A stretch of DNA of 49,004 nt from assembly GCA_016930235.1 (NCBI GenBank), contig JAFGHI010000050.1:1-49004 (forward strand), given 5' to 3'. Origin of the DNA: Candidatus Omnitrophota bacterium. Lineage in GTDB: Bacteria; Omnitrophota; Omnitrophia; Omnitrophales; Aquincolibacteriaceae. This document shows positions 47,201 to 49,004 of the stretch, piece after piece; the stretch's first letter is position 1, and each line of letters begins with the position of its first letter. A program made the position numbers and the translations under genes. Below the pieces are notes generated by a model. That model was not told the origin of the DNA. It was given only the letters and a program-made list of their open reading frames with translations, and searched no databases.

Positions 47201-49004
47201 CACTTTCGGCAGTTCGACCAGGCCGCGCTCTTCAAGGAAGGGCATCGTAGGCTGATTGATATCGACTCCGCTAAAAACTTTTAAGCCGTATTGGCCGGCA
47301 AGTTTGATCACCTCTTCGATTTCCTGACTTGAATTTCGATGCGGCATGATAGCAATCCCCAGCACACCGATCCGGACGAGATACTTGAAAAGGGGCACGA
47401 GATTTCTTGCCTCGTCCGTTTTGAGCCTGTCGGAATCGCCAAGAAAAGCATACACCGGAATGCCGCCGGCTTTCTTGATCACATCAACGGCATCGGCCAT
47501 CGCCGGATTTTCAATCTCATCCGGTTGGATAAAACAAGAGAGTTCTGTACCGGGCATCAAAAATACGCTGCGTAACATACTCATCGGGACATCAATGTCA
47601 CCGGCCTTGAAAGCCAGGACGGCCTTTTCGGCGTCTTTGATCCTTTCAGGGCCCAGAATCTTTTCATAAGCCTTTTTGTAGGCACCCAGTAATCCGGCAA
47701 GGCCCGCCATCAAATGCCGGTCCGTCGTATTGCCGTCTTCGGCCAACGGTTGAATGTCCCGGTCATAATCAACCGAAACGGCGATCCCAAGCTGCTCCAG
47801 TTTTTCGTTCACGCCGGCAATCATTTTCCTGTTGCGCGCTTCTTTTGACGCACGCATCGCCAGAAGAAGCTCGCGAAGTCTTTGGGCCCGCGGAGAATGG
47901 ATATTGGGCACTGCATGGGAAAGAAAATAAACCATATTGGCAACGCCGGGCGCATTCAGAATCAATTTTGAAAAATCAACGCCATCCACCACCACACCGT
48001 TAAGATTGAGCCGCATCTCCAAACCCGACGTGGATTTGATACCGAATTGATCGGCGGCCTGCGAAAAGTCAGGGATCCCAGCACCGGTATCGTGATCGAT
48101 GATCCCGCCGTTTCTGAGACCGGCCCGCCGCAGGCGGTAAGCAATCTCTTCGGGATAATAAGGCGCATAAGAAAATTTGCTGTGGACATGGACATTATTA
48201 TTTAACGATAAAGGCGAAACAAAAATCTCACCGGCCTTAATCATGCCGGCAAGTTTCAGAGCAGCCTCTTGCCGGATTACGGCATTGCGGACGCGCAATT
48301 TCTGTTCCAGCTCATATTGTTCCGGTGTCGCGATCAAATAGGCCATCGCCTGTAGAAAAGGAGTCCTTGTATCCAGGAGCCTCGACCGTAATTGATCCGC
48401 AAACATAGGCGGAATATAGGTGATCAGGTAAGGGAGATAAGTTTCTTTGAAGATTTGCTCGGCACGGTCGCTGTCAATCTGCGCTGCACCGCTTAAGGCT
48501 TCAGCCAGAAAGGCCATCGCCTCACCATATTTTCGTTTCTTTTCATTCTCCCCGCTAAAGAAACTATGGAATTGATTAAACTCGGCGGCTGAACCGAACT
48601 CCTCCGTAGCGCGAAGTTCGGAGCGCTTAGGTATGCTAACACTTATCAAGGCGCTTCCTTTTCGCACTTCGTTTTTCTTGAAAGGACGCGATCCTCCGAT
48701 TTCGCCCTGCCGGTTCGGGCCATTGGCTGTAACCGATACCGGCTCGACGGCTCCGATCCCGAGATAGGCACCCGTGTTGCCGCCCCATAAATGAACAAGC
48801 GCTTCTTCACCGGGTTCTGCGGCAAACATACCTGACATCCGGAATGTCGTCGTTACGTCTTCCTTAGAATCCGTCACGCTTACGGCGACAACACCGCTGT
48901 CATCCGCTCGCACCGTAAAAGTGTTATCGAGTTTCTCGTTAGCAGGCCGGGGCTGGTTAAAATCTTTTTCCGCCGGAACATCCACCGGTCCTCCGGTAGG
49001 AATC
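31454..49004 (-). CDS. Giant multidomain polyprotein-like gene with RSEL-type linkers (5' end outside window)
   Basis: One frame is open without a stop from the right edge to TAA 31456-31454. A GTG at 48985 would give 5843 aa, but the codons before it (I-P-T-G-G-P) are open to the window edge, so the gene is probably longer. About 31 copies of RSELR, RSELH, RSEQR, RAELR or close variants divide it into modules. In order: an N-terminal beta-rich remnant, PHP phosphoesterase-like, alanine dehydrogenase, membrane segment with HEAT-like helices, paired unknown modules, multi-helix membrane segment, propeller-like, phosphotransacetylase, coiled coils, unknown modules, a tandem helical array and a C-terminal helical domain. 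No signal peptide is visible. Enzyme domains keep active residues, which argues against a pseudogene. Function of the whole is unknown. Separate entries give the modules and linkers. Confidence 0.85.
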   Translation of the reverse strand, partial: IPTGGPVDVPAEKDFNQPRPANEKLDNTFTVRADDSGVVAVSVTDSKEDVTTTFRMSGMFAAEPGEEALVHLWGGNTGAYLGIGAVEPVSVTANGPNRQGEIGGSRPFKKNEVRKGSALISVSIPKRSELRATEEFGSAAEFNQFHSFFSGENEKKRKYGEAMAFLAEALSGAAQIDSDRAEQIFKETYLPYLITYIPPMFADQLRSRLLDTRTPFLQAMAYLIATPEQYELEQKLRVRNAVIRQEAALKLAGMIKAGEIFVSPLSLNNNVHVHSKFSYAPYYPEEIAYRLRRAGLRNGGIIDHDTGAGIPDFSQAADQFGIKSTSGLEMRLNLNGVVVDGVDFSKLILNAPGVANMVYFLSHAVPNIHSPRAQRLRELLLAMRASKEARNRKMIAGVNEKLEQLGIAVSVDYDRDIQPLAEDGNTTDRHLMAGLAGLLGAYKKAYEKILGPERIKDAEKAVLAFKAGDIDVPMSMLRSVFLMPGTELSCFIQPDEIENPAMADAVDVIKKAGGIPVYAFLGDSDRLKTDEARNLVPLFKYLVRIGVLGIAIMPHRNSSQEIEEVIKLAGQYGLKVFSGVDINQPTMPFLEERGLVELPKVAASQISGYSPEVAKAFLTGGDFLVGHEFLGRFAGMGYYSEALTALLPDPEERFLFLSSIGAKSFGELKNLRDGIAWSRNQRNFIEELIASFRSELRQKEGGQVRSIPFESSTARVVNPTDSRSEQRQVVRTLAVPDQEDQARSELRLANIEDNISEAIQEAETAWSEQIHSPVELWRKEELIEFLRTIFDPEIALQAGPIFVPRAVVLNEARMGLTPIGIKFLRQIDIKNPIYVEAGAGINRYTGKVYFLDEEYRAAGAEVLEHDKFVSRAQASKEKIVVSIKDPRPSEYDLLDNAVLFTYLHLAASKQLTADLLARVKAAVAYETIAYDDHGVNKTPVLRPASHAAGWLSAVRYAVFASYHRSMNSDGLDARFLEVVEKYPRILQALKGSLEGKKLMVLGGGVAGEAAAVTFAEMGATVVITEVNETRIRELQEIIAAKSLGSKILVLKRPDPKMHPNLPPEILGHLRKVNGLVGAILVEGAVAPREIDDALYDELAKLGLLEYVADIAIDQGGNIAGSTAKKYHDGWISDERGIQKFTITNMPSAIPLHVSVGLEAAKLAYLVVLLMGPEKAAKTKGFTELARGFNLYKGAVTHSAVAKASGLPFVPLEEAMQQSNRSELRMLSEVINVLGESDSGLVSGGRLSLMLFSLAVFGVVLGLIVIYMDSWALTLPDLKKKSVDELIEMLSTAGSGVRHDVIIELGNRGDVRAIPHLEALKNDFAEDEYRRDSEDLRNGWIGTLETPGYDNRPVVAEALERLQKIQGNSGSSGFGAKPSDDASSKPRSELHSGEVTGDTRQVTRVGMSPVTRPVSQLSGRSELRNTSRSGRIPKINAANRDRALHQLKAIQAVLGQKTPEERRDTENQNMMTASGHETYLIEHKSPDMATGHVNTISEGHWNEIWKFLRTHQTLVRRGERFLSRSELRSIPSKMRLLSPQKLLEIISGLNHYEPELATDSVVAIRELIRRQSIPDLLIVFTVLHNIFVPDTCQRILEMLQKEGSSLGVSWTQDIISAHKKDLKGLADYVRKNPSFSTRRAEWAILLTALRKPGLLKLFSMLDPESVKTTEMLDRALKDISKVSSYFTSTGLPNKRNDIIFGAINDFLANRNRRTEELLGFFEAAKTIAARISDQIPEFLLSSIESTDSETGAVLSPQIIREFNPAFSKELKKQLKTLADTWQRSELRETISFLQPVLDFASNHPVWAILLSISVLHMLLDIFLGLRHFAKSIRYRNYTSFGRNAPRIEKDGLIFLPMNLGAVLFISWLVVPDPEFGTLVGPITNLFLFLGLLLINVLEFSGITGPLFYRYNPRKYQKLTRNQTRRSELHSDQVTSDMRQVTGVDMSPVTRSVSQLSGRSELRAEDPKGKKPTRWNRILRSIFSPDDHPKDYQRLKPGQIKQFSPEELVKITLGLNHYEPELATDSVQAIRELIRRKSVPDLLIVLGRMNGDLTRKKVLEILQQEGRSLGVSWEPQIIRAYSHDLEGLADYVRRNPDIIRRQKEWDILLAALDKMELLARFSKLDTEDITTAGMLAQALQEVSRVWPSSDDIRDNLSAEIRRTKIAPWNVQHSISYVVDYFFLKRRNCTVQDLLGFFEEAQELAAELAKQRLPTREKPYYDGMDLPEEYFHDELSKRLSSLAAMWPNSKPHKSSLGAEIHRTFLTKDEAVAQIVGLFGLSQDYINRKLELVKEDVLGFEVFNLNPQAGSPAYILVVSADKKDLRADLFLVKKGKEGHWASLTVSESPSRNQGSGFMSAPLERGSFQFGMFKDSAQEDRPSHVLIMYDRKVMGSQKMGGILERFTVRQSAESAELHMENINRIKAVYGRAASDFRVIEDVIEDPGHHASFVLYDGHEPFWFQNLATGISGVIVTFPELAGRIRKQMEYFREKGFETVIVLEKDGFGVKKQDSPEDIGASVAQSVRDYADRARFIVDSAVKDSRPGARNDIYISVFYYPNVTYKRTERSELHPTESSMFKVQSLKLDSQPAVNLEPLTLNFEPVLSSRSELHQFPTEIGTAQSFGPSAQRAELREEQPAKPAAARAGVVTAYAPEYEGPSWQFSIKQGDHRRQDFYVHGVEHLKRILQVLGFKDLSFLDNVDMRSYNAISQAIQDHMPEDLKLMNGQYIRILEASDPRMKFMDSARGTSFARLSPTGFLMTDWYMHYLTLLNYNRETGKLDLLQVLPENALELARREPQFTHPMASLRLNESTIIVSSIGSQPRLIVLKWSGEKWEIRNIVEPVEDPHDISSITITIGIALLKLSDTEFFLANRGNNTIRRFQLDGDKLIPKEVLLPQKDHEGGGQSIHLPAAMLWLSKNKFVLANIHDLRIFTNNGTQFVNTGVIVSERDPNGVETISEPTALMAFAERTESGGVESFLVGNSGNNTLRRFTALDIDKDRWVPMEAVQPEYYSNKPPTLSVHRESYPTISGPTDFFPVAPDQMIIANKGGGNLALYKMTGPVLDWPFGEDGEPRSELRSQAARPFGRISVTAPQIIELSDQARGFIFHMPKNPTYNPESPVMFAAFNNWIDGLALKDMQDEAFMNAKAAQTADAIIRFVDAYREKTGDENASVALVSYWTTKAGLGLSQGHPYPMLMEKTRQIVVAKRPDIVFSGEGTMQLDAATILATHLSKIYPGQDAAFGEKLKASGRFPARIFMFSNFHALEMAKDTLAFMESRGLIDAYLQRLESLARAKHARIVIPEALSPDVLRAVAAFLQKDIGEVILLGDAAAVQAAAEKAGVDVSRARVIDPVTRMGQEWKDSAGKYFRLNFNGMPEEAITADMISTGWRTLDIQMKMIKKVLAPKIAKGLLRGPEDLFYGAWMMASGEADAMVSGKEYDSEHVIYAMKMLVGMAEGVRHVSAAELYSTPYSVIGTDGTFMLADITTNQNPDANVLVEIAVSTARNIQRLISPEVRLAFVFGKGEESGKIEQAITQTKEKLRELGIRAEIADRPMGVDEALRGGYNGLIGPDLDASNTQYKNFQWFSGFATLSLTSGGAAKSMHDLSRGATAEEIEKTMEVAVALSEPASSVLTPPRSEQRQEEDFLDLVLAEIDKAKAAEIADQLADLEAMEGVLGKAGEDVEDLTGEDLKGLEEDRLSIEERFERIRKAVREDRVQEAVGHIQANITLIEQTFAFGFDLEVSHENQEYEKRVAKITGPLERARTLLEAFLAGQRKENVPERVSLEITQAKAAMPVPEDNDALERQFGQAFDQILTKISGDKINEAIADISRIIPALTNAVDVMASHGKFPRQRPSPSPQERTRQVNAHLKNAQGLLIAFLAGRQRAELRTARRSKLREMTEPVEVGWDELAKTVDSLIPEVARRFKSRDAKGPYFVLTSQFPQREIHAILGDHGAQLGSVGLDQTGMGNQVVTSLQSLIGGTHDLGREKFLIETFGPNIHVTVVGLERSELRANELGAQFHSDSISKEEVIARIQKEYGIPEPVITGALQPIEGDSLGVEIFGFEEGGKKLAYLFIADEKEKNIRFNIFLIEEHQWNSDGRITRLQWQDPMSIAGSMGPGFIKSPLQFGMFKTSANADRPSEVIRLLNGLLYRHGIPEKAGDTVLTFKSSSRTDSAFGKAATSFRVVKGDLVLFNEDAPFWVIDLENGDQQPVVNFKELPEELQDIANGFPGSRPQVTFTFERHSLDSVNGVNNKNIGVKVAEGIRDLMRKTSRRAEESLFRLAYKRKDGGEKIEIAVSVFARSEQRSLPFGRDTDRHFGTGRSEDRQVARKVAVQNQQDSVRSELRTDWRAVSVGLIRYAQEREKYLKDEYVKSAGRTTRPQEDVIAPALKETGERRFQMIEENPEIGTIELIDSLIGDLGRLSERAKSENWEMAVRKDIINFHLEAIYAEVSYLEMASRTADASQVAGHLGHAAMYLLNAITTRNKISFVGYLEGKPGAGVNYQLERAAHFSFGMLTEEFKVRIDNETLTGSDIVGHFGPLMGLIQAILLDEASTYGLEVEKEPRAELRQKSYDFSTPPGTGRSELRGTAEATVEIAEQELVKTVDTYVQTAKKIIAELFTQDVDFQELITWLEHYLETGQYDEAEVSILEAIRKIQVAAKRTRDMAKEMKLLAAREALQNALDFLPGFDEVDLGASHSELREELYFSQAGRFRQLEDAFLEQVDRLDASVKGRLADFAVGAGQYHNEQDHVELKKILDAEKVQYPLHLGVWTNGRNVVMGAQKGAIYRSELLILVGHLLEKERSELRAGFYDVINPLQSLLRKLRAKFKGKTGLRAGVIADLDEALRSVIQANRGRDELWNLRLAHRSIQKAIEHVSADRSMKLYVEDMAALQQPLSELISLKEELVGASYQSTGKREKIETREQAIEVLGSIARNLTAVRQTVDWPADSYALLTTVTNEVQLTKSLLQQGNLHKSVLKKAIQGLVDKRIYIETINDGLLDAIRGNDESLKKHAADLISQQGRVAEELAKIEQVIAYLEEQAGKPLAERSELRAEINDAITQIEALLNDERITQPIRENLIRALTVLKYVARGTNVKGNLGFAQESLEAALKAAWKNDDTILLTGKIFDAQQLLSWPVPAEQELTVAGARAELRSEVKEVRTDKQAVRLMGNIKTGLKKIRDDADMGWQDDSIRLFNTVISELNGIQVHLRQGWYSNEASFDRFREILSKQLENLRSIINMVRGTREETDALEERIGVEWDKILFVMAYFGRQAEQRSELRAEIKEIKTSEQAVKVLESVAGSLTQMTQKTVWADDTAPQHFRNAIEQISLVQASIRMKDFQKGNIRALTQAQDALSEIVKMLDSFSRRSEQAFMQQIMEMMLTRGEISGEQDKIEKVIRYLEKQARKPVVERSEQRSEVEEIKTSEQAVKVLGSVARKLSKMVQKARWPRGANVLFKDARAQVRQVQASIKTGDRHRNILTKNIRVLTEARESLSGIDTMLSGFIQGSDIAFIREIGAMVAWQEKVTGEQDRIDQVIAYLEEQAEKPLAERSELHSEHVIGDMRQVTGIDVSPVQRHVSQKETGYLDVAGILTEPTELVMRVFRGMIAPIRLVKSLGFKAYSWVVESIVGKPETPATAAELVVPLSERIESFLESLTALYSVIVRRRTDEAARMVIDRRLEIPDVSEMIPLIPYLASHPRLKHVLLLVATPAQIRAFRNELRIAATNQLGLDVAALKNFDIQPVENERGLKVAVNRLISEAQVDTALVSADERLTESVGYRPRLLRIKVDDSVDQNSAVLIAAQLLDELTLDLIQGVHHARDLIHAQRWVSLVEDMKRLTAFLTAA
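32254..32344 (-). repeat. RSELH-linked cassette, third (partial) copy
   Basis: It matches the 113-bp cassettes at 43122 and 44736 over its coding-upstream half (LHSEHVIGDMRQVTGIDVSP), including CCTGTCACTTGTCTCATGTC on the plus strand. It carries the RSELH core (32332-32344) at one end. The other end reads SQKETG instead of SQLSGRSELR, so the second RSEL site is missing or lost. Confidence 0.75.
32345..34250 (-). other. Array of helical modules separated by RSEL motifs
   Basis: Four related modules of about 120-136 residues (near 34250-33854, 33535-33171, 33157-32763 and 32748-32345) begin near K-E-x-x-T-x-x-Q-A-V-x-V-L-G-S and three of them end VIAYLEEQA-KPLAERSEL or a close variant. A fifth, unrelated helical piece lies at 33840-33552. 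The pattern is helical, coiled-coil-like. Plus-strand DNA just after 32341 and 33850 is about 90% alike over 60 nt, so the duplication is fairly recent and its seam coincides with the RSEL motif. Confidence 0.75.
34592..34892 (-). other. Short module, possible His/Asn-rich beta domain
   Basis: Residues after SHSELREE: LYFSQAGRFRQLEDAF, then AGQYHNEQDHVELKKIL, then HLGVWTNGRNVVMG. No family is recognised. One RSEL-like string inside (IYRSELLILV, about 34630) is in a hydrophobic strand and is probably not a linker. Confidence 0.4.
35241..35308 (-). repeat. RSELR-to-RAELR hairpin linker
   Basis: Between an RSELR site (35241-35254) and RAELR (35294-35308) lie two hairpins: CGGAAC-GTCCG-GTTCCG (35248-35264), which includes part of the RSEL codons, and GAAATC-ATAA-GATTTC (35276-35291). 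The 5-nt loop matches the style of other linkers in this gene. Confidence 0.75.
35966..36100 (-). repeat. Triple-RSE hairpin linker
   Basis: Three motifs (RSELR 35966-35980, RSEDR about 36028-36040, RSEQR 36087-36100) with hairpins CAGAATC-TTGTT-GATTCTG (35983-36001), CTTCGGAAC-GTCCA-GTTCCGAAG (36031-36053) and GTCCCTGCC-AAAA-GGCAGGGAC (36065-36086). It aligns with the linker at 46764-46837 in the sequence between stems, whereas the stem bases differ. Confidence 0.8.
36101..36970 (-). other. Unknown module B, second copy
   Basis: About 290 residues. FQFGMFK-type block LQFGMFKTSANADRPSEV and FGKAATSFRVVKGD also occur in the module at 41315-42230 (FQFGMFKDSAQEDRPSHV and YGRAASDFRVIEDV), proving an internal duplication. 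IEIFGFEEGGKKLAYLFIADE suggests a mixed beta-sheet domain. No known family is evident. Confidence 0.6.
37358..38090 (-). other. Coiled-coil/helical module
   Basis: About 245 residues with repeated A-x-x-H-x-x-x-A and L-I-x-A-F-L-A-G endings (LLEAFLAGQRK and LLIAFLAGRQRAE), showing two related helical repeats. Acidic N-terminal stretch (EDVEDLTGEDLKGLEEDR). No enzymatic motif. Confidence 0.5.
38105..39778 (-). other. Phosphotransacetylase (Pta-type) region
   Basis: The C-terminal part is a full phosphate acetyl/butyryl-transferase domain: RIVIPEALSPDVLRAVA, then VILLGDAAAVQAAAEKAGVD, AWMMASGEADAMVSG, DITTNQNPDANVLVEIA, and the closing KSMHDLSRGAT with the Ser-Arg of the active site. It transfers acetyl (or another acyl) between CoA and phosphate. 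In front of it, VALVSYWTTKAGLGLSQGHP, VFSGEGTMQLDAATI and IFMFSNFHALEMAKDTL match the C-terminal half of the same family, so about 180 residues repeat that half. Confidence 0.8.
39794..41114 (-). other. Beta-propeller-like region
   Basis: About 440 residues. Repeated strands are FFLANRGNNTIRRFQLDGD, SFLVGNSGNNTLRRFTALD and MIIANKGGGNLALYKMTGP, with NGTQFVNTGVIVSERDPNG and SGEKWEIRNIVEPVEDP between. This pattern resembles NHL/SMP30-type propeller blades. An N-terminal lead (VTAYAPEYEGPSWQF, HGVEHLKRILQVLGFKDLS) may be separate. No catalytic residues are obvious; binding to a ligand or partner is inferred. Confidence 0.6.
41115..41194 (-). repeat. Two-hairpin linker (RAELR-RSELH)
   Basis: Hairpins CCTTTGGGC-GGACG-GCCCAAAGG (41126-41148) and ACCAATTTC-GGTCG-GAAATTGGT (41159-41181), both with 9-bp stems and a G-G-N-C-G loop, are joined by ACTGAGCAGT. 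The linker at 46836-46889 has the same loop and the same ACTGCTC spacer (coding strand) but unrelated stems. Confidence 0.85.
41181..41314 (-). repeat. RSELH-flanked AT-rich repeat cassette
   Basis: RSELH sites at 41181-41194 and 41301-41314 enclose an AT-rich inverted repeat (41209-41293; TTCAAAGTTCAAAG at left, CTTTGAACTTTAAA at right), translated as FKVQSLKLDSQ and NLEPLTLNFEP. The same kind of repeat occupies intergenic spacers elsewhere in this window. Confidence 0.8.
41315..43121 (-). other. Unknown modules A (second copy) and B (first copy)
   Basis: The A part (about 42570-43030) has FSPEELVKITLGLNHYEPEL and EILQQEGRSLGVSWEPQI. It closely matches 43661-44422 (LSPQKLLEIISGLNHYEPEL, EMLQKEGSSLGVSWTQDI). 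Both are leucine-rich helical, HEAT-like. The B part (about 41350-42230) has EIHRTFLTKDEAVAQIVG, FQFGMFKDSAQEDRPSH and YGRAASDFRVIEDV. Neither has a recognised family. Confidence 0.6.
43122..43234 (-). repeat. 113-bp RSEL-flanked cassette, copy A
   Basis: Bounded by RSELR (43122-43135) and RSELH (43221-43234). The interior encodes SDQVTSDMRQVTGVDMSPVT-like sequence and contains CCTGTCACTTGTCTCATGTC on the plus strand. It matches copy B at 44736-44848 at about 98 of 113 positions with no gap. Confidence 0.88.
43235..43646 (-). other. Multi-helix membrane segment in giant protein
   Basis: Hydrophobic stretches at about 43530-43600 (PVWAILLSISVLHMLLDIFL), 43400-43460 (LPMNLGAVLFISWLVV) and 43295-43370 (TNLFLFLGLLLINVLEFSG) give three or four helices within 137 residues. 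The module is flanked by RSELR and RSELH. It would anchor this part of the chain in a membrane if the protein stays whole. Confidence 0.7.
43661..44422 (-). other. Unknown module A, first copy
   Basis: About 254 residues of leucine-rich helices. LSPQKLLEIISGLNHYEPEL, AIRELIRRQSIPDLLIVF and DLKGLADYVRKNPSF all recur in the second copy (near 42570-43030). Possibly a HEAT/ARM-like scaffold. Confidence 0.6.
44736..44848 (-). repeat. 113-bp RSEL-flanked cassette, copy B
   Basis: Bounded by RSELR (44736-44749) and RSELH (44835-44848), the same length as copy A and about 87% identical. It encodes SGEVTGDTRQVTRVGMSPVT-like sequence. The third-position changes keep the frame open. Confidence 0.88.
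44849..45332 (-). other. Transmembrane segment plus HEAT-like helices
   Basis: One strong hydrophobic stretch at about 45195-45270 (SLMLFSLAVFGVVLGLIVIY) is followed by DELIEMLSTAGSGVRHDVII and GNRGDVRAIPHLEALKNDFA, the pattern of a HEAT/PBS-lyase repeat. The linker after it is Ser/Gly-rich (GNSGSSGFG). Confidence 0.65.
45347..46763 (-). other. Alanine dehydrogenase/transhydrogenase-type domain
   Basis: About 470 residues. VLNEARMGLTPIGIKFL carries the N-terminal Arg, SIKDPRP the catalytic Lys, VLFTYLHLAAS the catalytic His, VLGGGVAGEAAAVTFAEMGA the NAD-binding loop, and VADIAIDQGGNIAGS the catalytic Asp. ITNMPSAIPLHVSVGLEAAK closes the family pattern. The reaction would be L-alanine plus NAD to pyruvate plus ammonia and NADH. 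All key residues are present, so the domain should be active if it folds. Confidence 0.88.
46764..46927 (-). repeat. Five-hairpin linker with three RSEL-type motifs
   Basis: RSELR (46764-46777), RSEQR (46824-46837) and RSELR (46915-46927). Hairpins: CCTGATC-TTCTT-GATCAGG (46780-46798), CGAACAAC-TTGAC-GTTGTTCG (46812-46832), CGTGAATC-GGTCG-GATTCACG (46836-46856), CTCGATTC-GAACG-GAATCGAG (46869-46889) and TCCGCC/GGCGGA (46898-46917). Four of the five have 5-nt loops. They sit one after another within an open frame. Confidence 0.88.
46928..48611 (-). other. PHP phosphoesterase-like domain
   Basis: About 560 residues. NNVHVHSKFSYAPYYPEEIA gives the H-x-H metal pair (near 48182-48192), then GIIDHDTGAGIPDF, the Glu of STSGLEMRLN, SHAVPNIHSP and FSGVDINQP. 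This is the order of metal ligands in PHP domains. It probably hydrolyses a phosphoester with a di- or tri-metal centre. An N-terminal helical part (about 48300-48590) precedes it. Confidence 0.7.
48626..49004 (-). other. N-terminal beta-rich remnant, open at the edge
   Basis: About 126 residues, including FTVRADDSGVVAVSVTDSKE and TANGPNRQGEIGGSRPF, ending KRSELR at 48612-48625. It reads like the end of a beta-sandwich domain rather than a true N-terminus. GTG 48985 has a GGAGG 4 nt upstream, so a start there cannot be excluded. Confidence 0.45.

Noticed and set aside
31454..49004. Pseudogene or frameshifted fusion explanation for the giant frame
   Set aside because: No in-frame stop in over 17 kb, intact catalytic residues in alanine dehydrogenase and phosphotransacetylase, and preserved frame through all repeat cassettes.

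Overview
The window reads as one long, almost wholly minus-strand piece of a bacterial chromosome, probably a metagenome-type genome from an uncultured Gram-negative-like lineage. An open reading frame of more than 5,800 codons, punctuated by a recurring Arg-Ser-Glu-Leu-Arg motif, made me think of Candidatus Omnitrophota (OP3). That assignment rests on memory of giant genes in that phylum. No rRNA or marker gene here proves it. No tRNA, rRNA, CRISPR array or transposase was seen.

Region 1 (1-10.85 kb) is a cell-surface glycan cluster. It holds the N-terminus of an ABC exporter, an MptE/DUF115-like protein, a LicD-type transferase, a CDP-glycerol transferase-like protein, GT2 and GT61 glycosyltransferases, a sulfotransferase, two tandem paralogous DxD glycosyltransferases, a SAM methyltransferase (the only plus-strand gene), a fucosyltransferase-like protein, a DUF5672 protein and a mannose-6-phosphate isomerase-type cupin. 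Together these could build, decorate and export a phosphorylated or sulfated polysaccharide.

Region 2 (10.87-16.05 kb) is a compact acyl-chain cluster: FabH, FabA, FabZ and FabF coupled by 4-nt overlaps, then a dedicated acyl carrier protein, a PlsC acyltransferase and a 4'-phosphopantetheinyl transferase. No ketoacyl reductase or enoyl reductase is present.

Region 3 (16.3-30.8 kb) covers nitrogen assimilation and electron transfer: GltB and GltD, a stand-alone FMN-binding glutamate synthase-family protein, divergent EtfA and EtfB, an ETF:quinone oxidoreductase-like flavoprotein with two Fe-S clusters, and a large acyl-CoA dehydrogenase-like protein. The spacers hold long inverted repeats.

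Region 4 (30.8-31.45 kb) is a 650-bp spacer packed with near-perfect palindromes and a nested inverted-repeat element.

Region 5 (31.45-49.0 kb) is the most unusual part: one uninterrupted frame, still open at the right edge. It strings together a PHP phosphoesterase-like domain, an alanine dehydrogenase with its catalytic residues intact, HEAT and membrane segments, a propeller-like domain, a phosphotransacetylase domain, duplicated modules of unknown function and a helical array. About 31 copies of RSEL[R/H] or close variants (RSEQR, RAELR) separate the modules. The motif is conserved at nucleotide level (core GCTCGGAGC on the plus strand). Several linkers are built of hairpins with unrelated stems but matching 5-nt loops and spacers, and others are repeat cassettes of intergenic type held in frame. 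The architecture suggests either a processed polyprotein or a gene assembled by an in-frame dispersing DNA element.
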